A DNA stretch of 10,847 nucleotides. Source: an uncultured Clostridia bacterium. Its GTDB lineage: Bacteria; Bacillota; Clostridia; UBA1381. The notes below the pieces were generated by a model. It saw only the letters and a list, made by a program, of their open reading frames with translations, made no database searches and was not told the DNA's origin. Shown in pieces: positions 1 through 5,175 of this stretch (position 1 is the stretch's first letter; every line of letters starts with the position of its first letter). The stretch covers positions 1 through 10,847 of the forward strand of contig CAJTPP010000039.1 of NCBI GenBank assembly GCA_910578235.1, written 5' to 3'. Made by a program: the position numbers and the translations under genes.

Positions 1-83
1 AAATGGGGATTGCTGCGGTAAACTGACTATAGAAAGAAAACAAAGAGCAAACGAAATAATCAGTTTGGGAAAGAGAGGCAGAT

Positions 84-1109
84 ATGGCAATATTAGTTAC
101 GGGCGGCGCCGGTTATATCGGAAGCCATACCTGCGTTGAGCTGCTTAACGCGGGTTATGAAATAGTTGTGCTCGACAATCTGTACAACGCAAGCGAAAAA
201 TGTCTTGACGCGGTAAAAGAACTTACAGGCAAAGATTTTCCTTTCTACAAGGTTGATCTTCTCGACTATAACGCGACTGAAAAAGTATTCGCGGAAAATA
301 AAATTGACGCTGTTATTCACTTTGCGGGATTAAAAGCAGTCGGAGAGTCAACAAAAATACCGCTAACCTACTATGACAACAATATAACAGGGACACTTCA
401 TCTTATGCAGGCTATGGAAAAACACAGCTGCAACAATATTGTATTTTCTTCATCCGCCACTGTTTACGGAGATCCTGAGAGAGTGCCTATTATCGAAGCC
501 GACAACAAAGGTGATAAAATTCTTACCACCAATCCTTACGGCACAACAAAACTGTTTATAGAACGCATTATGACAGACGCCCAGAAAGCCAATCCGAAGT
601 TATCCGTAACGCTTCTGCGCTACTTCAATCCGATCGGCGCGCATAAAAGCGGTATTATGGGGGAAGATCCGAAAGGCATACCCAACAATCTCCTTCCTTA
701 TGTCGCTCAGGTTGCAGTAGGCAAACTGGAAAAAGTGCATGTATTCGGCAATGATTATCCAACTCCCGACGGTACGGGAGTGCGTGACTATATTCATGTC
801 GTTGATCTCGCTATAGGTCATGTAAAAGCCATTGAACACTGTTCAGACAAAGAGGGTGTGCATATTTATAATCTCGGCACAGGCAATGGCTACAGCGTGC
901 TGGAAATTGTAAAAGCTTTCTCGAAAGCCTGCGGCAAAGAACTTCCTTATCAGATTGATCCCAGACGTCCCGGAGATATTGCGGAATGTTATGCTGATCC
1001 CGCAAAGGCAAAAGCGGAGCTCGGCTGGGAAGCCGCGCACGGTATAGATGAAATGTGCGAGGATAGCTGGAGATGGCAGTCAACGCATCCTAACGGATTT
1101 GAGGGATAA
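84..1109 (+). CDS. galE: UDP-glucose 4-epimerase
   Basis: Interconverts UDP-glucose and UDP-galactose with bound NAD in the cytoplasm (Leloir pathway, and supply of UDP-galactose for surface polysaccharide). The 341-residue product is full length for GalE. It opens with the Rossmann motif GGAGYIGS (residues 7-14), has SSSATVYG at 122-129 with the expected catalytic Ser/Thr, and the YxxxK pair Tyr152/Lys156 in NPYGTTK. RYFNPIGAH (179-187) and the C-terminal RPGD motif are typical of the extended SDR family. The ATG is preceded by a purine-rich AAGAGAGG (71-78) five bases upstream. The gene stands alone, is closed by its own terminator, and no other galactose genes are visible. The 83 bases before it contain a weak inverted repeat (20-26 with 60-66) but no convincing promoter, so it may be read from upstream. 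Confidence 0.97.
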   Translation: MAILVTGGAGYIGSHTCVELLNAGYEIVVLDNLYNASEKCLDAVKELTGKDFPFYKVDLLDYNATEKVFAENKIDAVIHFAGLKAVGESTKIPLTYYDNNITGTLHLMQAMEKHSCNNIVFSSSATVYGDPERVPIIEADNKGDKILTTNPYGTTKLFIERIMTDAQKANPKLSVTLLRYFNPIGAHKSGIMGEDPKGIPNNLLPYVAQVAVGKLEKVHVFGNDYPTPDGTGVRDYIHVVDLAIGHVKAIEHCSDKEGVHIYNLGTGNGYSVLEIVKAFSKACGKELPYQIDPRRPGDIAECYADPAKAKAELGWEAAHGIDEMCEDSWRWQSTHPNGFEG

Positions 1110-1133
1110 TAAACAAAAATATTGTATTTTTTT

Positions 1134-1174
1134 AAAGAACAGTGTAATCTTTAATTTGCACTGTTCTTTTTATA
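1134..1174 (+). terminator. Intrinsic terminator of galE
   Basis: A perfect 11-bp inverted repeat (AAAGAACAGTG at 1134-1144 with CACTGTTCTTT at 1159-1169), a 14-base loop, and a following T-rich tract. It lies 24 bases after the galE stop. Confidence 0.9.
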
Positions 1175-1228
1175 TTCTATACTCTCCATAATGATGTCAG
1201 AAAAGGAAAATGTATTTAATTGCTGACA

Positions 1229-1257
1229 TTGCTTATTTGATCGTTATATGATATAAT
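1229..1257 (+). promoter_or_regulatory. Putative sigma-A promoter of the stalk-domain gene
   Basis: A perfect TATAAT (1252-1257) lies 17 bases after a half-matching -35, TTGCTT (1229-1234). It is 39 bases upstream of the start codon, between the galE terminator and the next gene, in very AT-rich DNA. Confidence 0.6.
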
Positions 1258-1296
1258 ATTAATAATAAAGTATATTTTAAGTTGGAGGATAAACAA

Positions 1297-3036
1297 ATGA
1301 AAAAGTTAATGTTAATAATAACTTTATCTATACTATGCTCATCGGCGTTTACCGTAAGTGCTGATAACGATATTACTATTACGATAGACAATGAAAAGGT
1401 TGATTGCGACATAAAGCCTATAATGGCAAATGATCGTGTTCTTGTTCCCATGCGTGATATCTTCGAGAAACTTGAGGCAAAGGTTTATTGGCTTGACGAA
1501 GAAAAACAAGCTCTCGCTTCAAAAGGACAAACAGACGTTAAGTTTACCATAGGCTCTTCTTCAATGACAAAAACAGATTATTCTATACAAAAAGACACAG
1601 AAACTAATTATTTTGTCGATGGTATATATAAAAAGAATACGGTCATTGAACTGGATGTACCCACACAAATAATAGAAAATAAAACATTTATACCGCTTCG
1701 AGCAATATCAGAAGCATTTGGTTACACAGTTATATGGGACGACATGTTCAGAACTGTATCTGTTCAAAGTCCCATGCCGACCGATCAAAACGAGATTATT
1801 GCAATACTGCTAAAATATAATATTATATCTGAAGATGATATTGATAAGGATTTATATATAACAAACCTTGAAGCATTACAAGCAATACGCCGAATTATAA
1901 CTGGCAGCACACATAAAGCAGATTTAAAAAACTGGTATTATGGCGATATGCTTGAGCCGCTTGATTATCTTGATGATGATACAAAAGAACTTCTGCTTTC
2001 AATAAGCGACAACAGAGATATACTAAAAACTGAAGAGATTTTAAATACTGATATACATGCAAATCTTAAAGAATATCAGGCACTTGTCTACCTTACAAGA
2101 ATGATTGGCAATACTTACGGCTGCACTGACTATCCTGATGAACTTAACTTCACAGAACAATCACAAACCTACAGCAGAGCTGTGGAAAAAGGACTTATAA
2201 ATACTGCAGACATGACAAACGCTGACAAAACAATAACAAGAAATGATTTCTATGCACTTTTGGTCAAAGCAGCTTATACTCCGTTTATAAGCGGCGGTTC
2301 AGCAGGAGCACATGAACGCAGATATATCGACATTCTGAAAAGATACACAGAACACATTGTGTCAGCCACTCCCAAACCAGAGGAAAAAGAGTTAAAAAAA
2401 ATAAATATACATACAGAATTTGACGATGATATGTCGTTGCACTGGATTATGCCAGATGAATACAAAAACAGCACAACTCATGTATCATACATTACCTCAG
2501 AAAATGAAATTAAAAGTTTTGTCATGTCTTTGCACACTTGTGATAAATTTGATACTGATGAAATTATTAAAATGATTTCTTATAACGACTGGAATATTCC
2601 AAAAGCTATACGCTGCGAATATTCTAATGATAATGGCAGAATATTTTTTGATATAGATTTATCTAATATAGAATTAATCAGAGAAAATTACACAATTGAG
2701 CCGGGAATATATACACCATTTGAAAGACAATGGGTTCCTCAATATATTACTCTTGCCAATAATTACAGTTTTAAAAAAGGCGCATATTATATGCTGATCT
2801 CTTATAATCACGATTACAGGCTTCCTAAATACAACCATACAAGTCAAATGATAATTAAATCTGAGGAAAATACAGCTATCTTTTCAAATGCCAATCATGA
2901 CACCTTTAAATGCGGTGGAATTGATTTTGATGATATGCACATAAGAGAGATAATTATAGAGAGCAATTTAAATAAAAACTTTAAAATTCACGTGTCAGAG
3001 GAATCAAACAAAATATTTGAAATAAATAAAGAATAG
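1297..3036 (+). CDS. Secreted stalk-domain protein (copper amine oxidase N-terminal-like) with SLH-like segments
   Basis: A 579-residue protein predicted to be exported. The N-terminus has Lys-Lys, a hydrophobic core and a likely signal-peptidase site after VSA (residue 22). Residues about 25-160 match the stalk domain first named from copper amine oxidase: two halves with VLVPMRDIFEKL near 50 and TFIPLRAISEAFGYTVIWD near 135. No amine-oxidase catalytic domain follows, so it is not an enzyme of that kind. Residues about 170-210 and 275-330 resemble degenerate S-layer-homology repeats (for example AVEKGLI followed by TITRNDFYALLVKAAY), which bind cell-wall polymers in Firmicutes. The last ~250 residues I do not recognise. 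The start ATG at 1297 was chosen because GGAGG (1284-1288) sits 8 bases upstream; a TTG five codons earlier overlaps that site. Likely wall-associated; function unknown. Confidence 0.8.
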   Translation: MKKLMLIITLSILCSSAFTVSADNDITITIDNEKVDCDIKPIMANDRVLVPMRDIFEKLEAKVYWLDEEKQALASKGQTDVKFTIGSSSMTKTDYSIQKDTETNYFVDGIYKKNTVIELDVPTQIIENKTFIPLRAISEAFGYTVIWDDMFRTVSVQSPMPTDQNEIIAILLKYNIISEDDIDKDLYITNLEALQAIRRIITGSTHKADLKNWYYGDMLEPLDYLDDDTKELLLSISDNRDILKTEEILNTDIHANLKEYQALVYLTRMIGNTYGCTDYPDELNFTEQSQTYSRAVEKGLINTADMTNADKTITRNDFYALLVKAAYTPFISGGSAGAHERRYIDILKRYTEHIVSATPKPEEKELKKINIHTEFDDDMSLHWIMPDEYKNSTTHVSYITSENEIKSFVMSLHTCDKFDTDEIIKMISYNDWNIPKAIRCEYSNDNGRIFFDIDLSNIELIRENYTIEPGIYTPFERQWVPQYITLANNYSFKKGAYYMLISYNHDYRLPKYNHTSQMIIKSEENTAIFSNANHDTFKCGGIDFDDMHIREIIIESNLNKNFKIHVSEESNKIFEINKE

Positions 3037-3193
3037 AAGTCAGCACTACAAACCAGAGCTTGTGATACCTCTAACCTTTTAATTACTTTATTTAACGTAT
3101 CACTAACCGTATAACTTTTTCATCCCGCTTTGCACAATATATATTAAATAACATACATTTTAAATAAACTTTTATAAATTTTAGCAAAATATC

Positions 3194-3223
3194 TTGACAT
3201 TTATATGTAAAATAAGGTATAAT
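3194..3223 (+). promoter_or_regulatory. Sigma-A promoter of the rpsU-yqeY operon
   Basis: Consensus TTGACA (3194-3199) and TATAAT (3218-3223) with an 18-base spacer. The ~157 bases between the previous stop and this promoter hold no gene that I can see, only a long-loop inverted repeat (GTGATAC 3062-3068 with GTATCAC 3097-3103) lacking a T-tract. Confidence 0.88.
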
Positions 3224-3229
3224 AGATAT

Positions 3230-3305
3230 GTTGTATGAGATTTTTATACAACTGAGTCCATCAAGTCCGTTTTTGTAATTGACTTGCCGGAGGGAGGGAA
3301 ACTAC
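3230..3305 (+). promoter_or_regulatory. 5' leader of rpsU with two hairpins
   Basis: The leader starts about at the predicted transcription start. It contains a 7-bp hairpin (GTTGTAT 3230-3236 with ATACAAC 3246-3252) and a second one (CAAGTC 3262-3267 with GACTTG 3281-3286). The second ends two bases before the extended Shine-Dalgarno GGAGGGAGGG (3289-3298). Translational autocontrol by a ribosomal protein is possible, but I cannot match it to a known leader family. Confidence 0.4.
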
Positions 3306-3479
3306 ATGTCTGAAGTAAGAGTAAAAGATAATGAATCATTAGATAGCGCGCTTCGCAGATTTAAACGTCAGTGCGCAAAGTCGGGTGTCATGTCTGAAAT
3401 CAGAAAGCGTGAGCATTACGAAAAGCCAAGCGTTAAGCGCAAAAAGAAGTCTGAAGCAGCAAGAAAGAGAAAATTCTAA
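3306..3479 (+). CDS. rpsU: 30S ribosomal protein S21
   Basis: Small, very basic 57-residue component of the 30S subunit, located near the mRNA exit region and involved in start-site recognition. The sequence has the S21 pattern: an acidic N-terminal stretch with ESLDSALRRFKR (residues 9-20), a central CAKSGVMSEIRKREHYEKPS, and a Lys/Arg-rich tail ending in AARKRKF. Length is as expected for the family. The start at 3306 is fixed by GGAGGGAGGG (3289-3298); a start nine codons earlier would put the Shine-Dalgarno inside the coding region. It is the first gene of a two-gene operon with yqeY 31 bases downstream, a pairing common in Firmicutes. Confidence 0.97.
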   Translation: MSEVRVKDNESLDSALRRFKRQCAKSGVMSEIRKREHYEKPSVKRKKKSEAARKRKF

Positions 3480-3510
3480 TTGCAAAAACAGCAGTAAGGA
3501 GATGACATTT

Positions 3511-3954
3511 ATGTCTTTAAAGGAGAAATTAGCAGAAGATTTAAAGTCGTCAATGAAACATAAAGATACTGTCCGTAAGAATACGGTACAGCTCATAAGA
3601 ACAGCTGTGCTGCAGGTCGAAAAGGACAAAAAAGTGACTCTTGAAGATGAGGATATTTTAGAGTTAATCGCAAAACAATTAAAACAGCGTAAAGACTCCC
3701 TTCCCGAATACGAAAAGAGTGGCAGAGAAGATTTAATCTCTCAGTTAAAACAAGAAATGGAAGTTTTGATGGAATATCTTCCGAAGCAGCTTAGCGAGGA
3801 AGAATTAAGACCTATTGTTGAGGAAACTGTCAAAGCAGTCGGCGCAACATCCATGAAAGATATGGGCAAGGTCATGGAAGCTGTTATGCCTAAAATTAAG
3901 GGCAGAGCAGACGGTAAGGCTGTAAGCGCAATTGCTAAAAGCCTATTTAATTAA
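3511..3954 (+). CDS. yqeY: GatB/YqeY domain protein
   Basis: Cytoplasmic 147-residue protein of the YqeY family, full length. The family shares its C-terminal fold with the tail of GatB in the tRNA-dependent amidotransferase, suggesting tRNA or aminoacyl-tRNA contact; the actual role is not settled. Recognisable features are the N-terminal LKEKLAEDLKSSMKHKD with the following TVQLIRTAV helix, the central KQLKQRKDSLPEYEKSGREDL, the EYLPKQLSEEEL motif and the closing GRADGKAVSAIAKSLF. ATG 3511 is preferred over ATG 3502 because AAGGAG (3496-3501) gives a 9-base spacing to the former and abuts the latter. It is read from the rpsU promoter and followed by a terminator. Confidence 0.93.
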   Translation: MSLKEKLAEDLKSSMKHKDTVRKNTVQLIRTAVLQVEKDKKVTLEDEDILELIAKQLKQRKDSLPEYEKSGREDLISQLKQEMEVLMEYLPKQLSEEELRPIVEETVKAVGATSMKDMGKVMEAVMPKIKGRADGKAVSAIAKSLFN

Positions 3955-3964
3955 GTAAATAAAG

Positions 3965-3992
3965 GAGAGAGCCACGGCTCTCTCTTATATTT
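3965..3992 (+). terminator. Intrinsic terminator after yqeY
   Basis: An 8-bp stem GAGAGAGC (3965-3972) with GCTCTCTC (3977-3984) and loop CACG, followed by an interrupted T-rich run. The weak T-tract may allow some read-through into the tRNA 19 bases on. Confidence 0.75.
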
Positions 3993-4010
3993 CGGAATAA
4001 CTAATATTAC

Positions 4011-4086
4011 GCTGGTATAGCTCAGTTGGTAGAGCAGCTCATTCGTAATGAGCAGGCCGCGGGTTCGAGTCCCATTACCAGCTCCA
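4011..4086 (+). tRNA. tRNA-Thr (anticodon CGU)
   Basis: A complete cloverleaf can be drawn. The acceptor GCTGGTA pairs with TACCAGC, the D-arm is GCTC/GAGC around AGTTGGTA, and the anticodon stem GCTCA/TGAGC encloses TTCGTAA, giving anticodon CGT for ACG threonine codons. A TTCGAGT T-loop, discriminator T and encoded CCA (4084-4086) follow. The T-stem GCGGG/CCCAT has a G-U pair and one C-A mismatch (C50 with A64); clostridial tRNA-Thr genes normally have CCCGT here. No separate promoter is evident, so it may be read from the operon upstream. An intrinsic terminator follows. It probably serves as the attachment site of the element on its right. Confidence 0.97.
4060..4086. other. Candidate attachment site (3' end of tRNA-Thr)
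   Basis: The boundary between host genes and element genes falls at the 3' end of this tRNA. A tyrosine integrase gene lies within the next 2.5 kb with its 3' end facing the tRNA, the usual arrangement for tRNA-targeting integrases. The core cannot be delimited because the second copy is outside the window. Confidence 0.5.
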
Positions 4087-4093
4087 ATGAAAA

Positions 4094-4131
4094 ACCGCTT
4101 AAACACTGTGTTTAGGCGGTGTTTTTTGTTT
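4094..4131 (+). terminator. Intrinsic terminator after tRNA-Thr
   Basis: A 12-bp stem with one G-U pair (ACCGCTTAAACA 4094-4105 with TGTTTAGGCGGT 4109-4120), a 3-base loop, then GTTTTTTGTTT. It lies 7 bases after the CCA end. It could be element-derived if the crossover is inside the tRNA. Confidence 0.92.
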
Positions 4132-4165
4132 TAACCACAAGTGATTTTTGCTTTGATTTTATCGT

Positions 4166-4187
4166 TTTGGGGTTTATTTGGGGTTTA
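4166..4187. repeat. Tandem 11-bp direct repeat near the attachment end
   Basis: Two exact adjacent copies of TTTGGGGTTTA (4166-4176 and 4177-4187) lie 80 bases from the tRNA end. Direct repeats close to an attachment core are often arm-type integrase sites, and this integrase has an N-terminal arm-binding domain. The rest of 4188-4284 is AT-rich and holds no gene; two related decamers (TTAACGTATC 4241-4250 and TTAGCGTAAT 4271-4280) lie 30 bases apart. Confidence 0.55.
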
Positions 4188-4284
4188 TTGCGTTCAAACA
4201 CAGTGAAATCATGAGTTATATTTCATCATTATAACATATCTTAACGTATCTTTTTGTAATGTGTAATTATTTAGCGTAATTTTA

Positions 4285-4313
4285 TTGACAAAACAAAAAA
4301 ATTAGAGTATAAT
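4285..4313 (+). promoter_or_regulatory. Perfect-consensus sigma-A promoter of the leader RNA and PBECR4 gene
   Basis: TTGACA (4285-4290), a 17-base spacer and TATAAT (4308-4313) match the consensus at all twelve positions with optimal spacing. The predicted start is near 4320, about 180 bases upstream of the start codon. This is the strongest promoter in the window by sequence, which is unexpected for a toxin-like gene unless its expression is limited downstream. Confidence 0.9.
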
Positions 4314-4407
4314 ATATATGTATCGGAGATATACTGATATCAGCCTATGAGATGTACAGCCTTTTCAGGGGGTTTGCATTAAGGCTCTTTATGGTTCACA
4401 CTAAGCC

Positions 4408-4441
4408 AATTCCTGAATAGGGATAATTCCCGAATAAAAAA
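4408..4441 (+). repeat. Two-copy 17-nt tandem repeat in the leader RNA
   Basis: The first 12 bases match at 11 of 12 positions (AATTCCTGAATA and AATTCCCGAATA), and the units abut exactly. The second copy carries the AATTCCC that could form the pseudoknot with 4368-4374. Confidence 0.55.
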
Positions 4442-4458
4442 GTGTATATTTGTATATG

Positions 4459-4483
4459 ACGCTCCATTGTATGGGGCGTTTTT
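4459..4483 (+). terminator. Intrinsic terminator or attenuator between leader RNA and PBECR4 gene
   Basis: A 7-bp stem ACGCTCC (4459-4465) with GGGGCGT (4473-4479), one G-U pair, loop ATTGTAT, then a run of five T. It ends five bases before the AGGAG Shine-Dalgarno (4488-4492), so it separates a strong promoter from the gene. A possible competing pairing is ATcGGAG (4322-4328) with CTCCAT (4463-4468). Confidence 0.75.
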
Positions 4484-4499
4484 ACTTAGGAGTGCTAAA

Positions 4500-5039
4500 A
4501 TGGATTTATTGTATGAGTGCGCAAGTAAATATGGTAATTATGCAGGGTGTGATTACACATTCTTTTTGGATTGCGGAATTGATTTCACTGTAGCTTTTAA
4601 CAAAAGTCATTTTTACCACCTTATAGGATTGCATAAGCTGACGGATATAGCACAGCTTAAAAAATCACAGTACAACTCCGCAAATTCCATTTACAGAAAT
4701 ATAATGAACGGACATATAAAATTTAATGATATTGTGAAAAGTTTGCATTATAATGAGATAGCAAGCAGATTGCAATTTTTCACAGACATTTATAACATTG
4801 TAAATTCAAAGGTCATAATAGATTTTGACTATACCAAAGTGCAGCGGACAAGCATTTTAGCAAATTACATATTATTTAAGGATTATGGTGAAATGAAAGC
4901 CCATTGTGGTTTTGCTTATGACAGGAACGGAAAAGATAGATATTATCCTGAAACATTTTTTGTACAAGACAATGACTATTATATTAAAAATCAAGATGTA
5001 TACAGCGTTGTAGACATTAAGGTGGAAAAATATAGATAA
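4500..5039 (+). CDS. PBECR4-domain protein, predicted RNase-fold nuclease or toxin
   Basis: A 179-residue, AT-rich stand-alone gene. PBECR4 is one of the phage Barnase-EndoU-ColicinE5/D-RelE-like nuclease families, most of which are predicted RNases used in conflict between elements and hosts. I match it by pattern from memory: the N-terminal LLYECASKYGN (3-13), the hallmark HFYHLIGLHKLTDI (37-50) with His40 and His45, a middle helical segment with SANSIYRNIMNGHIKF (60-75), and the C-terminal YYPETFF then YYIKNQDVYSVV (148-171). There is no signal peptide or membrane segment. ATG 4500 has AGGAG seven bases upstream; the in-frame TTG at 4467 lies inside the terminator hairpin and is rejected. 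It sits between the attachment end and the integrase, a common cargo position, with its own promoter, leader and terminator. Catalysis and target are unproven. Confidence 0.75.
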   Translation: MDLLYECASKYGNYAGCDYTFFLDCGIDFTVAFNKSHFYHLIGLHKLTDIAQLKKSQYNSANSIYRNIMNGHIKFNDIVKSLHYNEIASRLQFFTDIYNIVNSKVIIDFDYTKVQRTSILANYILFKDYGEMKAHCGFAYDRNGKDRYYPETFFVQDNDYYIKNQDVYSVVDIKVEKYR

Positions 5040-5068
5040 ATACATAAACTGCTGGGCGGCGACTATTG

Positions 5069-5107
5069 AAAGAACGATTGAGGTTGTCAAACGTTCTTTT
5101 TTGTTAC
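5069..5107 (+). terminator. Intrinsic terminator of the PBECR4 gene
   Basis: An 8-bp stem AAAGAACG (5069-5076) with CGTTCTTT (5092-5099), a nested TTGA/TCAA pairing in the loop, and a seven-T run. It separates this gene from the convergent integrase. A short palindrome TTCGACAGTCGAA (5135-5147) follows in the remaining intergenic DNA. Confidence 0.88.
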
Positions 5108-5175
5108 TTTTGTCAAAAGCAACGCAAAGATGCTTTCGACAGTCGAAGCCATCAAAAGCGTCCGTATTTGCTTTG

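Larger units (their letters stand above)
4320..4483 (+). ncRNA. Structured leader RNA upstream of the PBECR4 gene, candidate RNA antitoxin or attenuator
   Basis: About 165 nt between a perfect promoter and an intrinsic terminator, with no open frame of note. Pairings found by eye: a closing stem AGATATAC (4327-4334) with GTATATTT (4444-4451); hairpin AGCCTT (4358-4363) with AAGGCT (4381-4386); hairpin TGGTT (4392-4396) with AGCCA (4404-4408). The 17-base loop of the first hairpin carries GGGGGTT (4368-4374), which can pair with AATTCCC (4425-4431) as a pseudoknot. A 17-nt unit is repeated in tandem (4408-4424 and 4425-4441), with AATTCCTGAATA against AATTCCCGAATA. Promoter, RNA, terminator and nuclease gene in this order resemble type III toxin-antitoxin loci, but canonical 30-40 nt repeats are absent. 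I do not recognise the RNA family; a plain attenuator is the main alternative. Confidence 0.5.

Noticed and set aside
93..1083. Several antisense frames across galE
   Set aside because: They overlap a full-length conserved gene, have no Shine-Dalgarno, and their products resemble no protein family.
3062..3103. Terminator for the stalk-domain gene from GTGATAC/GTATCAC
   Set aside because: The loop is 28 bases and no T-run follows, so it does not fit an intrinsic terminator.
4320..4483. Canonical ToxI/CptI/TenpI antitoxin or a known riboswitch
   Set aside because: There are no 30-40 nt tandem repeats and I recognise no riboswitch core, so I describe it only as a candidate structured RNA.
4467..4499. 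TTG start extending the PBECR4 protein by 11 residues
   Set aside because: It lies inside the terminator hairpin and has no Shine-Dalgarno; ATG 4500 has AGGAG at the right distance and matches the family start.
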